Source: Methylophaga sulfidovorans (GTDB lineage Bacteria > Pseudomonadota > Gammaproteobacteria > Nitrosococcales > Methylophagaceae). Taken from it: 64,000 nucleotides of DNA. The stretch is taken from positions 1 to 64,000 of the forward strand of contig NZ_FOSH01000014.1 of NCBI RefSeq assembly GCF_900114205.1, given 5' to 3'. A program made the position numbers and the translations under genes. The notes beneath the pieces are model-generated. The model worked only from the letters and a program-made list of their open reading frames with translations, was not told the origin of the DNA and searched no databases. Of the stretch, positions 50,631-61,122 are shown piece by piece; the stretch's first letter is position 1, and every line of letters starts with the position of its first letter.

Positions 50631-50664
50631 AAAAAAAGCCGTGGTGTTCTACCACGGCTTTTTT
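50631..50664. terminator. Bidirectional terminator
   Basis: AAAAAAAGCCGTGGT and ACCACGGCTTTTTT flank a 5-base loop. It ends both the sorting-tail gene and the convergent oxidoreductase gene. Confidence 0.92.
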
Positions 50665-50682
50665 GTTTATAACGATCAATAT

Positions 50683-51693
50683 CTAGTCAGATAATTGAAT
50701 TTTTGTTCCTTCTCTTACCGAAGCTAATGCAGCACAAATTGCAGCACAATTATTTCTCGCATCCGCCATGGTGAGCTTAGGCGCCTTACCTTGCAGGATA
50801 CAATCTGAAAAGTATTCTATTTCCAGATTAAAATGGTTGGCTTTTGGTATTGATACGGTTTGTTCTTCTTCATCATTCCACCAGCTTATCGTCGCTTCTT
50901 CAGTTTCAGGTTGCCAAACGGTATGACATTTGATGCCACCTTTAGTACCGATAATCTCATATTCGCTACGTCTGGCATGCTCAAAGCTCATTTCGAAGTG
51001 AGCAAACTTACCATCGGTAAAATCAAAAACACCACTTAAACTAACGTCTGCACCGCTGTCATTAAGCTTAGCCATCGCCATTGCCGAAACAGGCTCATTA
51101 TCAAACCACAATCTGGCAGTATGGATAGCATATGGACCAATGTCCCACATCGCACCACCACCATCATTAATATCGCGATCTATCCGATACATTCGGGCCG
51201 GTTTCATCGGAAAAGCAAAGGCAGTTTTCACCGTTCGTACATCACCAATTTTGCCATCATCAATCAGCTGTCCTACATAATCATGCTGAGGATGGAAGAT
51301 ATACATAAAGCCTTCCATTACCGTGACATTATTTGCTTTGGCGGCTGCTTCTATAGCATCAATATCTGCCACGGTGAGAGCCATCGGTTTTTCAATTAAC
51401 ACATGTTTACCGTGATTAATGGCTTTGAGCGCCCATTCGGCGTGCTCTTCATTGGACATCGGTAGATAAATTGCATCAATGTTTGGATGAGAAAGTAAGG
51501 CTTCCGGATCATCGAGCGTTTCTACAGCCGTTTCTTGTGGCGCCAACTTTTGCAATATTTCTGCCGCCGCGCCAGGACGACGACTGGCAATAGCCACTAG
51601 CTCTGCATTAGCTGCTTCAACAATAGCGGGCAGTAGTTTTTCGTTAACACGAGCAGCACCTAGAATTCCCCAGCGTAATTGTTTTTCAGCCAT
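50683..51693 (-). CDS. Gfo/Idh/MocA-family oxidoreductase
   Basis: 336 residues from ATG 51693 with AAGGGA upstream. The N-terminal Rossmann fold starts RWGILGAARVNEKLLPAI, with VAIASRRP following. The EKPMALTV segment near 95-102 carries the catalytic Lys-Pro, and GPYAIHTARLWF near 178-189 supplies the conserved His. These enzymes oxidise or reduce sugars or related polyols with NAD(P). Substrate unknown. No neighbouring sugar operon is seen. Confidence 0.9.
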   Translation of the reverse strand: MAEKQLRWGILGAARVNEKLLPAIVEAANAELVAIASRRPGAAAEILQKLAPQETAVETLDDPEALLSHPNIDAIYLPMSNEEHAEWALKAINHGKHVLIEKPMALTVADIDAIEAAAKANNVTVMEGFMYIFHPQHDYVGQLIDDGKIGDVRTVKTAFAFPMKPARMYRIDRDINDGGGAMWDIGPYAIHTARLWFDNEPVSAMAMAKLNDSGADVSLSGVFDFTDGKFAHFEMSFEHARRSEYEIIGTKGGIKCHTVWQPETEEATISWWNDEEEQTVSIPKANHFNLEIEYFSDCILQGKAPKLTMADARNNCAAICAALASVREGTKIQLSD

Positions 51694-51854
51694 ATGTTTA
51701 TATCCCTTCAATTCAATTTAGTGATCAACATGATATCGACTCACCAGCACAATTCCAAACTGATAAACCCGCATGTTTCATAGTGTTTTTATCTGTTAAC
51801 GATTGCCTTATGCTAGATACCCTGTAAATAAAAATAACGGATTAAGGAGCAATT

Positions 51855-52370
51855 ATGACAATAGAAACTGGACAGAAAATTCCCGCAGCGACACTTTCTG
51901 AATGTGTTGATTTTTCGGCGAGCAGTGGCTGCCCTGTGAACCCTCAACCACAGAACGTTCAATCATTGACTGCTGGTAAGACAATTGTTCTTTTTGGCGT
52001 TCCCGGTGCTTTCACTCCACTGTGCTCAGAAGAGCATTTACCTGGCTTTATTCGACTTGCAGATGAAATCAAAGCGGCTGGTGCCGATGAAATCTGGTGT
52101 ATGGCTGTTAATGATGCTTTTGTTATGGGTGCCTGGGGTCGACAAGTCAATAATGAGGGCAAAGTTAGAATGATGGCTGACGGTAGCGCTGAGCTGACTA
52201 AAGCCATGGGCTTAGATCGTGACTTAACTGCTGGAGGAATGGGTGTCCGTTGTTATCGTTTTGCCTGCATCCTGAAAGATGGTGTGGTGACGTATATCGG
52301 CGTTGAAGGCTCAGGCGAGTTTGGTAAATCTAAAGCAGAAACCATTTTAGATGAACTAAAAAAAGCCTAA
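51855..52370 (+). CDS. Peroxiredoxin, Prx5 type
   Basis: 171 residues. The peroxidatic cysteine is in VPGAFTPLCSEEHLPGF (Cys57), the signature of Prx5-like enzymes that reduce hydrogen and alkyl peroxides. WCMAVNDAFVMGAWGRQ is also conserved in this group. Other cysteines (residues 17, 26 and later) may serve for resolving or glutathionylation. AAGGAG precedes the ATG. Confidence 0.93.
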   Translation: MTIETGQKIPAATLSECVDFSASSGCPVNPQPQNVQSLTAGKTIVLFGVPGAFTPLCSEEHLPGFIRLADEIKAAGADEIWCMAVNDAFVMGAWGRQVNNEGKVRMMADGSAELTKAMGLDRDLTAGGMGVRCYRFACILKDGVVTYIGVEGSGEFGKSKAETILDELKKA

Positions 52371-52391
52371 TTCATTATTAGAATGTATAAG

Positions 52392-52418
52392 GGGGGAAAT
52401 GAATTCCCCCTTTTTTTT
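52392..52418. terminator. Terminator between the peroxiredoxin gene and rpiA
   Basis: GGGGGAA-ATGAA-TTCCCCC followed by eight T. Strong for the rightward peroxiredoxin transcript; the opposite side lacks a T-run. Confidence 0.9.
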
Positions 52419-52429
52419 ACCGTTAGCTT

Positions 52430-53116
52430 TTACCGCCAATGCTCTTCCACTTCTGACTCCCCACCGATAAAAACGGCAGATGCTGTGTCACTGAAAATAC
52501 CATGCTGAACAATACCAGGAATAGTATCTAGTATCATGGTTAATTCTAAGCTATCCATTTGTTTGAATTGCATATCAAGCACCAAACTACCACTTGCTGT
52601 GACAGCGACATTATCGCCAGAAGCATTCAGTCGAAGCTGACCTTCACCACCTTGCTGTTTAAGTTGGGTCAAAACCAGACGCCAGGCTTGCGGCATGACT
52701 TCAACTGGAATCGGAAAGTTTTGTCCAATATGCTCCACCAGTTTCGATTCATCTACTAATACAAAAAACTGATCAGCAGCTGAAGCTAACAATTTTTCAT
52801 TAACGAGATCCTGTCCGCGCCCTTTCAACAAAGTCAGATCGGGTGTGACTTCATCGGCTCCATCCACATACATATCAAGCGCATCGAGCTCTACGATAGA
52901 TAGCACTGGCAGCCCTGCTTCACGCGCTTTAATCTCACTGATTGCAGAGCTACTCACCGTATGAATTTTTAATTTTTCCGTCTTACAACGTTTTGCCAGA
53001 GCTTCAATAAAAAAATTCGCGGTAGAACCCGTCCCCAGACCCACGATCATATCTTGCTCAACCAGATTAGCAGCATGTAATGCCACTCGTTGTTTTGGGT
53101 TAATAGTCATAGACAA
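52430..53116 (-). CDS. rpiA: Ribose-5-phosphate isomerase A
   Basis: 228 residues interconverting ribose 5-phosphate and ribulose 5-phosphate. Motifs: GLGTGSTANFFIEAL near 26-40, VDGADEVTPDLTLLKGRG near 88-105 and LVNEKLLA. All active-site segments (GTGST, DGADE, KGRG, EK) are present. It is transcribed towards the peroxiredoxin gene and stands alone. Confidence 0.96.
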   Translation of the reverse strand: MSMTINPKQRVALHAANLVEQDMIVGLGTGSTANFFIEALAKRCKTEKLKIHTVSSSAISEIKAREAGLPVLSIVELDALDMYVDGADEVTPDLTLLKGRGQDLVNEKLLASAADQFFVLVDESKLVEHIGQNFPIPVEVMPQAWRLVLTQLKQQGGEGQLRLNASGDNVAVTASGSLVLDMQFKQMDSLELTMILDTIPGIVQHGIFSDTASAVFIGGESEVEEHWR

Positions 53117-53321
53117 GCTCCTTATGCCATCTGTAAATATTGTTCAGCTTACATAGCAAACATCAATAAAAAAACGGACAATCCATATGGTTGATGGTTC
53201 TGACACCTTTTTATTAGTTATTAACATTGAGATAACACAAGTGAATCGTTTATGTGAAACTTGATGCATCAACGCTTAGCTCATATCCTTAAGATATTTC
53301 TCAATCCAAATAGGTACAGTA

Positions 53322-54203
53322 ATGGCACAACTTGACTCCATTGTTGAACATATTGAATCAACCACCAATCAGAGTCTTCAGCCATATCAAATAAGCAGTA
53401 TTGGCGGCGGCTGTATAAACAGCGCTTATCAACTGAAGACTGAACAACAAAGTTATTTTATAAAAATTAATCAGCCTTCCTTATCGCATATGTTTGAAGC
53501 AGAAGCTCTCGGTTTGCAGGAGATGGCAGCAACTAAGAGCGTTCGGGTTCCTGAGGTTATATGTCAGGGGTCAAATCAACAGCATAGTTACCTGGTGTTG
53601 GAATATATTCCCCTCAGAGGTTTACGCGGTGATGGCAATATTACTCTAGGTGAACAGCTAGCCCATATGCATAACGTCAAACAGCCCTTCTTTGGCTGGC
53701 AAATGGATAATACAATTGGTAGCACCCCACAAATCAATGATCAAACACATGATTGGTTAACCTTCTGGCGAGATGAGCGCTTAGGTCAGCAACTTGAGTT
53801 TGCTGCTCAAAATGGTTACACAGGTCGTCTACAATCTCGCGGTGAAAAACTCATTGATAATCTGGATAAACTGCTTGAAAATCACCAGCCTCAACCCTCA
53901 CTACTACATGGTGACTTATGGGGTGGGAATGCAGCAGCTGATGATCTTGGACAACCGGTCATTTTCGATCCGGCTTGTTACTATGGCGATCGTGAAACGG
54001 ACTTAGCGATGACAGAATTATTTGGTGGTTTTGGCCGGGATTTTTTTGCTGCATATAACTCTGTCTATCCTGTAAACTCGGGCTATTCAACACGTAAAAC
54101 CTTGTATAACCTTTACCATATTTTGAATCATCTTAATTTATTTGGCGGTGGTTATATGGGTCAGGCTGAGTCAATGATAGACCAGCTTCTTTCTGAAATT
54201 TAA
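53322..54203 (+). CDS. Fructosamine kinase-family protein
   Basis: 293 residues with an aminoglycoside-phosphotransferase-like fold. The N-terminal ISSIGGGCINSAYQLKTEQQ (nucleotide-binding loop) and SYFIKIN hold the ATP-binding lysine. LLHGDLWGGNAAADDLGQPV near 196-215 is the catalytic loop with Asp and Asn, followed by IFDPACYYGDRETDLAM (metal-binding Asp). The family phosphorylates glycated amines or small molecules. Substrate in this organism unknown. Confidence 0.92.
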   Translation: MAQLDSIVEHIESTTNQSLQPYQISSIGGGCINSAYQLKTEQQSYFIKINQPSLSHMFEAEALGLQEMAATKSVRVPEVICQGSNQQHSYLVLEYIPLRGLRGDGNITLGEQLAHMHNVKQPFFGWQMDNTIGSTPQINDQTHDWLTFWRDERLGQQLEFAAQNGYTGRLQSRGEKLIDNLDKLLENHQPQPSLLHGDLWGGNAAADDLGQPVIFDPACYYGDRETDLAMTELFGGFGRDFFAAYNSVYPVNSGYSTRKTLYNLYHILNHLNLFGGGYMGQAESMIDQLLSEI

Positions 54204-54271
54204 ATTGATAATTGATTGATTTCATTTATCTTTACTCTCAATTTTCACTAGTTAAGCAAAAGAAATAAATA

Positions 54272-54742
54272 ATGAATCAAATAAAAGTACTTTTTGTCTG
54301 CATGGGTAATATCTGTCGCTCACCAACCGCTGAAGGTGTATTTACAAAATTAACAGAGGATTTAGGCACGAGAGACCGTTTTCTGATCGACTCGGCTGGC
54401 ACCCATGCTTATCACGTCGGTGAACAACCTGACAGCCGGGCTCAACAAACGGCAAAGCAACGTGGTATCGATCTGTCTTACATCCGTGCCCGAAAATTTA
54501 AGCAAGCAGATTTTGAAGAGTTTGATTATATTCTGGCTATGGATACCAGTAATTATGAGATTCTGATGGATGCCTGTCCTGATGCTTATAAAGATAAAAT
54601 CAAAATGTTTTTAGACTATGCACCACAGCGAGAAGAGTCTGATGTGCCAGATCCATATTACGGTGGCCAAAATGGCTTTAATCATGTTTTTGATCTGGTT
54701 GCAGATGCCTCTAAAGGATTTCACGATAGCGTCGTTAACTAA
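54272..54742 (+). CDS. Low-molecular-weight protein-tyrosine phosphatase
   Basis: 156 residues. The active-site loop VCMGNICRSPTAEGVF (C-x5-R-S, nucleophile Cys10) is at the N-terminus, and the general acid Asp is in DVPDPYYGG near 126-134. The length and both motifs are complete. No tyrosine-kinase or capsule genes are nearby, so a housekeeping dephosphorylation role is more likely than exopolysaccharide control. Confidence 0.95.
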   Translation: MNQIKVLFVCMGNICRSPTAEGVFTKLTEDLGTRDRFLIDSAGTHAYHVGEQPDSRAQQTAKQRGIDLSYIRARKFKQADFEEFDYILAMDTSNYEILMDACPDAYKDKIKMFLDYAPQREESDVPDPYYGGQNGFNHVFDLVADASKGFHDSVVN

Positions 54743-54811
54743 TAAATCATTTGTTCATGTAGTTTTCGGGCGTATTATTGCCGGGTCTCGTCATTCATAA
54801 GGATTTTAGTC

Positions 54812-56269
54812 GTGAAATCATTTCTTCAAGGACGCTCATGGCTCCTCTTCAGTTTTGCCGCACTTTTAGTGCTACCCCACTCTGCTTTTGCAGCAGAGAA
54901 TGCAAAGCTGTTGGACCTCACCTCGCATTGGGTGGGTTATGTGTCTATCTTCTTATTCGTGGTTGCCTATGCTTTAGTAATCGTTGAAGAAGAAATTCAT
55001 ATGCGAAAATCCAAACCCGTTATGGTGGCTGCAGGTGTCATATGGGGATTGATTGCACTTATCTATGCCCAACAACCAAATTCAGAATATCATCACACTG
55101 CTGGCTTAATGATTCGTCATAACCTCGAAGAGTATGGTGAATTATTATTATTCTTACTGGCAGCGATGACCTACATCAACACTATGGGGGAACGCGGTGT
55201 ATTTAACAGTCTGCGTGCATGGTTAATCAATAAAGGTTTTTCTTTACGTAGCATCTTCTGGATCACAGGTCTTTTAGCCTTCTTCATCTCACCAATCGCT
55301 GATAACCTGACCACTGCTTTATTGATGGCAACTGTTGTTATGGCCGTCGGCGGTACCAATATCAAATTTGTCTCTGTCGCCTGCATCAATATTGTTGTTG
55401 CAGCCAATGCCGGTGGCGCTTTTAGTCCGTTTGGTGATATCACGACACTCATGGTGTGGCAAAAAGGCGTTGTTGAGTTTCAGGAGTTCTTTAAGCTATT
55501 TCTTCCTTCTGTAGTGAATTGGTTTGTACCAGCCATGTTAATGTCTCTAGCTATCAAAAATGGACAACCACAAGCTAATTCAGATGAGGCAGAACTCAAA
55601 GAAGGCGCTATCGTGGTAGTCGGATTATTCTTACTCACCATCGGCATGGCTGTCTGTGCGCATAATTTCCTTCATTTGCCGCCAGTGATTGGCATGATGA
55701 CAGGTCTGGGTTTATTAAAACTCTATGGTTACACATTAAAAATGCGTGACAGACGCACCTTCATCAACACAACATCAGATGCAGAAGGATCAGCAGGTGT
55801 CAAAATTGAAGGATTGGATCGCCGCAAACCTTTTAATATTTTCCAACAAGTTGAACGGGCAGAATGGGACACCTTAATGTTCTTTTACGGCATTATTTTA
55901 TGTGTCGGTGGTTTGGGAACAATCGGCTATCTCAACTTAGGTTCACAATTGATGTATGGGGACTTAGGTCCAACTACAGCCAATATTTTGGTCGGTATTG
56001 TATCTGCGATCGTAGATAACATTCCGGTAATGTTCGCCGTACTGTCGATGAATCCTGATATGAGTCAGGGACAATGGCTGTTAGTAACACTTACTGCTGG
56101 TGTTGGCGGTTCGTTGTTATCGATTGGCTCTGCAGCAGGTGTGGCTGTTATGGGTCAAGCCCGGGGCATTTACACATTCTTTTCTCATATCAAGTGGATA
56201 TGGGCTATTGCTCTGGGTTATGCCGCCAGTATTTATGTCCATCTGTGGATCAATAGTGCTATGTTCTGA
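54812..56269 (+). CDS. nhaD: Sodium:proton antiporter NhaD
   Basis: 485 residues from GTG 54812 with AAGG upstream. A signal-like N-terminus (FAALLVLPHSAFAAENA) is followed by about a dozen membrane helices. Conserved NhaD segments include MIRHNLEEYGELLLFLLAAM, FFISPIADNLTTALLM near 155-170 and NAGGAFSPFGDITTLMVWQK near 195-214. It exports Na+ (or Li+) in exchange for protons, as expected in a marine or haloalkaline organism. Confidence 0.93.
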   Translation: MKSFLQGRSWLLFSFAALLVLPHSAFAAENAKLLDLTSHWVGYVSIFLFVVAYALVIVEEEIHMRKSKPVMVAAGVIWGLIALIYAQQPNSEYHHTAGLMIRHNLEEYGELLLFLLAAMTYINTMGERGVFNSLRAWLINKGFSLRSIFWITGLLAFFISPIADNLTTALLMATVVMAVGGTNIKFVSVACINIVVAANAGGAFSPFGDITTLMVWQKGVVEFQEFFKLFLPSVVNWFVPAMLMSLAIKNGQPQANSDEAELKEGAIVVVGLFLLTIGMAVCAHNFLHLPPVIGMMTGLGLLKLYGYTLKMRDRRTFINTTSDAEGSAGVKIEGLDRRKPFNIFQQVERAEWDTLMFFYGIILCVGGLGTIGYLNLGSQLMYGDLGPTTANILVGIVSAIVDNIPVMFAVLSMNPDMSQGQWLLVTLTAGVGGSLLSIGSAAGVAVMGQARGIYTFFSHIKWIWAIALGYAASIYVHLWINSAMF

Positions 56270-56292
56270 TAGGACATACATCTTATCGAAAC

Positions 56293-56322
56293 AAAAAAGG
56301 CGGTGATTCAACCGCCTTTTTT
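56293..56322. terminator. Bidirectional terminator
   Basis: AAAAAAGGCGGT-GATTCA-ACCGCCTTTTTT between nhaD and the convergent MaoC gene. Confidence 0.93.
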
Positions 56323-56323
56323 A

Positions 56324-57016
56324 TTATTCATATAAACGTAATAACATTTCCGCGATACACGCTGGTCGCTTACTATTTTCAACTTCAATTGTGACTTCAC
56401 GTACTAATTCCAAGCCTCGTCGAAGGGGCGTCACAGCAATAATCCGAGTTCGAGCTCGTATACGTTTACCCGCTCTAACTGGTGATGGGAAAACCACTTT
56501 GTTCATTCCATAATTGACCAGCATTCTAGCTTCAGGGTAGTCATTTTTCTCAGGATTAACCGTGTCAGTCAGTTTGGGTATCAAAGATAAAGTTAAAAAA
56601 CCATGAGCAATGGTTGATTTAAACGGTGACTCATTTTTCGCTTTTAACGGATCGGTATGAATCCATTGGTGATCGCCTGTCGCTTGTGCAAACTGATCAA
56701 TACATGCCTGATCGACTAGAAACCATTCCCCAATGTAATTCTCAACTCCCAGATTAGACTCTATACGTTTATGTAGCTCAGCAAACTTTTCACTTAACTT
56801 AGGAGTCGTTTCGATATCATTAACAATTACTTCTTCACTATCATGAAAGAAATGAAAATACTGCGTCCATGGCAGCGAGAAGTTTCGGATATCAGAGACT
56901 TTTTTATTGATTGTTTCCGGCCAGTTTTTGAGTGTTGTTTCTACTCGACTTTTTATTTCTGAATTAATTGACTCAAGCTTTTCTTGACCCTGCTTAAATG
57001 ACTCTACCAGCCGCAT
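56324..57016 (-). CDS. MaoC-like dehydratase family protein
   Basis: 230 residues from ATG 57016 (MRLVESFKQGQEKL) with AAGGA upstream; a frame to 57160 exists but is not supported. The C-terminal 150 residues form a hot-dog fold: EWFLVDQACIDQFAQATGDH, then QWIHTDPLKA with the hydratase Asp-x4-His pattern, and TIAHGFLTLSLIP. These match R-specific enoyl-CoA hydratases. The N-terminal about 80 helical residues are an extra region, and no second enzyme of fatty-acid or PHA metabolism is adjacent. Confidence 0.85.
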   Translation of the reverse strand: MRLVESFKQGQEKLESINSEIKSRVETTLKNWPETINKKVSDIRNFSLPWTQYFHFFHDSEEVIVNDIETTPKLSEKFAELHKRIESNLGVENYIGEWFLVDQACIDQFAQATGDHQWIHTDPLKAKNESPFKSTIAHGFLTLSLIPKLTDTVNPEKNDYPEARMLVNYGMNKVVFPSPVRAGKRIRARTRIIAVTPLRRGLELVREVTIEVENSKRPACIAEMLLRLYE

Positions 57017-57213
57017 AGTTGATCCTTTCTTCCAAACCTTAACGCCATATATTTGACTTATTCCATAGTCATAAGTTTTTCTGCATATAGTGTGCCACAG
57101 GATCCGATCCTCCGTTTGAACCATCACATTATTAATTGTCACATGCTTGAGATAGCACAAAACGCCTTCAGCGGTTACAATTCTGTGTTTAATTCATCGA
57201 TACCATACATACT

Positions 57214-58269
57214 ATGCTCTACAGCACAGACGACCTGCGAATCACTGGCATTCAGGAAGTGATCCCTCCGGCTCAACTTCATGAGGAATTACCCATTACC
57301 GATCAGGCATCGGAAACAGTTTTTCATGCTCGTAAAGCGACACAGGATATTCTGCACAAACGCGATGATCGTTTAACTATCATCGTCGGTCCATGCTCTA
57401 TACACGATCCTCTTGCTGCACGTGAGTATGCCACAAGACTCCGACCTTTGATTGAAGAACTTAAAGATGACTTACAGATCATCATGCGAGTTTATTTTGA
57501 GAAACCCCGTTCTGTGGTTGGATGGAAAGGATTAATTAACGATCCCTATCTTGATGGCAGCTTCAAAATCAACGATGGACTTCACATTGCGCGCAAGTTA
57601 CTTCTAGATCTTGCTGAAATGGGCGTACCTTCAGCCACCGAATATCTGGACTTAATCAGCCCGCAATATATCGCTGATTTGGTGTCATGGGGAGCCATAG
57701 GTGCCAGAACCACTGAAAGTCAGGCTCATCGTGAACTGGCATCAGGTTTATCCTGTCCTGTTGGCTTTAAAAATGCGACAGATGGTGGCGTTCAAATTGC
57801 AGTAGATGCCTGTCTTTCAGCATCAAAACCTCACCATTTCATGTCATTGACTAAAGCTGGTCGCTCCGCTATTTTCTCCACAACAGGAAACCCAGACTGC
57901 CACATTATCTTACGTGGTGGCCGTGAACCTAATTTTGATAGTGACAGCATTAATGCTGCTGCCGAAGTCATTACGCGTTCCGGCCAGGATGTCAGAATAA
58001 TGATCGACTGTAGCCATGCCAACAGTGGAAAAAATCATATTCAACAAGAAACCGTTTGTCGCGAAGTAGCTGCTCAGGTAGCTAGCGGAGAGAAACGCGT
58101 CATTGGACTGATGTTAGAGAGTAACTTGGTCGCTGGCCGCCAGAATGCCGAGACAGGTAAAGAGTTAGTCTATGGCCAAAGCATTACTGATGCCTGTATG
58201 GCTTGGGACAATACAGAAGATCTTCTCAGAGAGCTGGCTCAGGCAGTTCAGCAACGTCGAGAACTGTAA
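57214..58269 (+). CDS. 3-deoxy-7-phosphoheptulonate synthase (DAHP synthase, class I)
   Basis: 351 residues, first step of the shikimate pathway. The motifs LTIIVGPCSIHDPLAAREYA near 50-69, MRVYFEKPRSVVGWKGLIND near 91-110, GARTTESQAHRELASGL and MIDCSHANSGKNH are those of the AroF/G/H type, with the metal ligands Cys, His, Glu and Asp all in place. The isoform (Phe-, Tyr- or Trp-sensitive) cannot be assigned by eye. The gene is monocistronic here. Confidence 0.95.
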   Translation: MLYSTDDLRITGIQEVIPPAQLHEELPITDQASETVFHARKATQDILHKRDDRLTIIVGPCSIHDPLAAREYATRLRPLIEELKDDLQIIMRVYFEKPRSVVGWKGLINDPYLDGSFKINDGLHIARKLLLDLAEMGVPSATEYLDLISPQYIADLVSWGAIGARTTESQAHRELASGLSCPVGFKNATDGGVQIAVDACLSASKPHHFMSLTKAGRSAIFSTTGNPDCHIILRGGREPNFDSDSINAAAEVITRSGQDVRIMIDCSHANSGKNHIQQETVCREVAAQVASGEKRVIGLMLESNLVAGRQNAETGKELVYGQSITDACMAWDNTEDLLRELAQAVQQRREL

Positions 58270-58455
58270 GCAATATTGATGTGAAAACATCATTGCCAAT
58301 TTGTCTGATAAGTTGCTCACAGATAAGGCATCAAACTCGTTGCTATAGCTTCGATATTGATGCTTTTTAAGCTATAATTACTGATTACCATTCACAGCCG
58401 AATAAATCCGTGCTGGAATGACAACTAATTCCCGAGACAATCAGTAGGTTATTAA

Positions 58456-59037
58456 ATGGCAGATTATGCCCTCATACTCATAAGTACGATACTGGTCAAC
58501 AATATTGTCCTCGTCAAATTCCTGGGACTTTGCCCGTTTATGGGTGTGTCACGTAAGCTGGAAACGGCTATGGGAATGGCGCTTGCCACAACGTTTGTGT
58601 TGACCCTGTCTTCTATTAGTAGCTATCTGATCAATGAATATTTACTGGCACCATTTGGTATTGAATTTTTACGCACTATCAGTTTCATTTTTGTGATCGC
58701 CGTAGTTGTTCAATTCACTGAAATGGTTGTTCATAAAACCAGCCCGCTGCTTTATCAAGTATTAGGCATCTTTCTGCCTCTGATTACTACAAACTGTGCC
58801 GTACTTGGCGTTGCTTTACTCAATGTTCAAGAGAAACATGGCTTTATCGAATCAGCTTTGTACGGCTTCGGTGCTGCGCTAGGCTTCTCAATGGTATTAA
58901 TTATTTTTGCTGGCATGCGTGAACGTCTTGCTGTTGCTGATGTTCCTGTCCCTTTTCAGGGAGCCGCTATTGGCCTGATTACCGCAGGTCTGATGTCAAT
59001 GGCCTTTATGGGTTTTACCGGACTGGTGAAAGGATAA
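58456..59037 (+). CDS. rsxA: Electron transport complex subunit RsxA (RnfA)
   Basis: 193 residues with six membrane helices, first gene of the rsx/rnf operon. It starts [20 protein letters not shown] and continues [20 protein letters not shown], the conserved Rnf/Nqr A/D-type segment. [19 protein letters not shown] is also highly conserved. The complex couples ferredoxin-NAD electron flow to ion transport and keeps SoxR reduced in enterics. Four bases separate it from rsxB. Confidence 0.97.
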   Translation: MADYALILISTILVNNIVLVKFLGLCPFMGVSRKLETAMGMALATTFVLTLSSISSYLINEYLLAPFGIEFLRTISFIFVIAVVVQFTEMVVHKTSPLLYQVLGIFLPLITTNCAVLGVALLNVQEKHGFIESALYGFGAALGFSMVLIIFAGMRERLAVADVPVPFQGAAIGLITAGLMSMAFMGFTGLVKG

Positions 59038-59041
59038 TTCC

Positions 59042-59602
59042 ATGTTGACAGCGGTTATAGCTTTAACGCTTCTGGCGTTGATTCTCGGTTTACTATTAGG
59101 CTTTGCTTCCATCAAATTCAAGGTTGAAGGCGATCCTATTGTGGATCAAATCGATAAAATTCTTCCGCAAACGCAATGTGGTCAATGTAGTTTTGCTGGC
59201 TGCCGACCTTATGCTGAAGCCATCGCTGCAGGTGAAGTTGATATTAACCGTTGCCCACCTGGTGGCGAGTCAACTATTCAGGCATTGGCGGACTTGCTTG
59301 ATGTTGAGCCCAAACCGCTTGATGAAGAATGTGGTGTTGAAAAACCGAAAATGCTTGCGGTGATTGATGAGCAACGCTGCATTGGTTGTACCTTATGTAT
59401 TCAAGCATGCCCTGTTGACGCAATTTTGGGGGCAGCAAAACATATGCATACGGTTATTGCTGATGAATGTACGGGGTGTGAACTTTGCTTAGAGCCTTGT
59501 CCGGTGGATTGTATTGATATGGTTGAAATGACACCTAATCCCAATACCTGGCGCTGGCCAGATCCTTCTCACGTTCAACTGGAGCGTGGAGAAAGAGTAT
59601 GA
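59042..59602 (+). CDS. rsxB: Electron transport complex subunit RsxB (RnfB, ferredoxin-like)
   Basis: 186 residues. An N-terminal membrane anchor ([20 protein letters not shown]) is followed by the four-cysteine Fe-S domain ([20 protein letters not shown], with a later Cys in NRCPPGG) and two 4Fe-4S ferredoxin motifs ([14 protein letters not shown] and [14 protein letters not shown]). It receives electrons inside the Rsx complex. Its 3' end overlaps rsxC by 4 bp. Confidence 0.97.
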   Translation: MLTAVIALTLLALILGLLLGFASIKFKVEGDPIVDQIDKILPQTQCGQCSFAGCRPYAEAIAAGEVDINRCPPGGESTIQALADLLDVEPKPLDEECGVEKPKMLAVIDEQRCIGCTLCIQACPVDAILGAAKHMHTVIADECTGCELCLEPCPVDCIDMVEMTPNPNTWRWPDPSHVQLERGERV

Positions 59603-61119
59603 CAAAAACCTTAGGTTTCTTTCCAGGTGGATTGAAGTTACCCGGTCATAAAAAACGGTCAACTCAAACACCCATTCGCAAAACGCCTTTAGCTAAAAGA
59701 CTGACTTTACCGCTACAACAACATATTGGTAGTGCAGCTATTCCTATTGTTGAAGTAGGTGACAAAGTCCTTAAAGGTCAGCAAATAGCCCGTGCTGACG
59801 GCCATGTTTCTGTCTGTTTGCATGCACCCAGCTCAGGCACCATTATTGCGATTGAAGATCATCCTATTCCTCATCCATCAGGACTGACTGCGCCCTGTAT
59901 CACTATCGAAACAGATGGTGAAGACAACTGGGTAGAGCGACATCCAGTCAAAGACTACCGCTCACTATCAACGCATGAGATTCGCCAAATTGTGCGTGAT
60001 GCCGGCATTGTGGGCCTCGGTGGAGCCGGATTCCCAAGCTTTATCAAGCTTAATCCTGGCGTACACCATACAGTCGAAACACTACTGCTCAATGGTGCCG
60101 AATGTGAACCTTATATCAGCTGTGACGATATGCTGATGCGTGAACGCGCTGATGGCATTATCGATGGCATCGAAATTATGCAATATGCACTTCGGGCCCG
60201 TGAAGTCATCTTGGCCATAGAAGATAATAAACCGCAAGCCATTTCAGCTATGGAACTGGCTCTCGCATCCCGGCCACATTTGCAGAATACTCGGCTCGTT
60301 GTCGTACCAACACGCTATCCAACCGGCGGTGAAAAGCAACTTATTCAAGTCGTCACGGGCAAAGAAGTCCCTAGTGATGGCTTGCCTATTGATTTAGGCA
60401 TCGTTAGTCACAATATGGGTACCGCTTATGCCGTTGGTCGAGCCATTCACCACGGTGAACCGTTAATTTCAAGAATTGTAACAGTCACCGGCAAAGATGT
60501 GCCTCACGCAGGTAATTTTGAAACCCTGTTTGGTACCCCTATTTCAGAACTTTTAACCTACGCAGAAACCAAGCGCGAGCCAGATGAAGCGTTTATTCTT
60601 GGTGGACCGATGATGGGCTTTAGCCTGTCTGGTGATAACCTGCCTGTCACAAAAACAGCTAACTGTATTCTTGCAGGTGTGGATGATGTCGCACCCGCCC
60701 AGGAGCCTTTACCCTGTATTCGCTGCGGGGATTGTGCAAGCGCTTGTCCAGCGAGTCTGTTGCCACAGCAACTCTACTGGCATTCACGCGCCAAAGATTT
60801 TGATCAAACGCGTGATTACAATTTGTTTGATTGTATTGAATGTGGCTGCTGTGATTATGTCTGCCCAAGTAAAATCCCGTTAGTTTCTTATTTCCGCTTT
60901 GCCAAAACCGAGATCATGAATCAGGAGCGTGAACGTAAAAAATCGGACCTTGCCCGAGATCGTTTTGAGACTCGTCAGGCACGTTTAGAGCGAGAACAAC
61001 GCGAAAAAGAAGAACGCCAACGTCAACGTAAAGCGGCTTTAGCGGCCTCAAAAGCCAAAAAAGAACAACAAGAAAAAGCTGCTGAAACAGCCGACGCGGA
61101 TAATAAGGAGACAGAGTAA
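59599..61119 (+). CDS. rsxC: Electron transport complex subunit RsxC (RnfC)
   Basis: 506 residues, peripheral subunit with FMN/NADH and Fe-S sites. The nucleotide-binding glycine-rich [16 protein letters not shown] is near 136-151, followed by [13 protein letters not shown]. Two 4Fe-4S motifs ([17 protein letters not shown] and [17 protein letters not shown]) lie near 375-430. The C-terminal 70 residues are a charged Arg/Glu/Lys/Ala helix, much shorter than the repeat tail of E. coli RsxC. It starts in the last codons of rsxB. Confidence 0.96.
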   Translation: MTKTLGFFPGGLKLPGHKKRSTQTPIRKTPLAKRLTLPLQQHIGSAAIPIVEVGDKVLKGQQIARADGHVSVCLHAPSSGTIIAIEDHPIPHPSGLTAPCITIETDGEDNWVERHPVKDYRSLSTHEIRQIVRDAGIVGLGGAGFPSFIKLNPGVHHTVETLLLNGAECEPYISCDDMLMRERADGIIDGIEIMQYALRAREVILAIEDNKPQAISAMELALASRPHLQNTRLVVVPTRYPTGGEKQLIQVVTGKEVPSDGLPIDLGIVSHNMGTAYAVGRAIHHGEPLISRIVTVTGKDVPHAGNFETLFGTPISELLTYAETKREPDEAFILGGPMMGFSLSGDNLPVTKTANCILAGVDDVAPAQEPLPCIRCGDCASACPASLLPQQLYWHSRAKDFDQTRDYNLFDCIECGCCDYVCPSKIPLVSYFRFAKTEIMNQERERKKSDLARDRFETRQARLEREQREKEERQRQRKAALAASKAKKEQQEKAAETADADNKETE

Positions 61120-61122
61120 ATA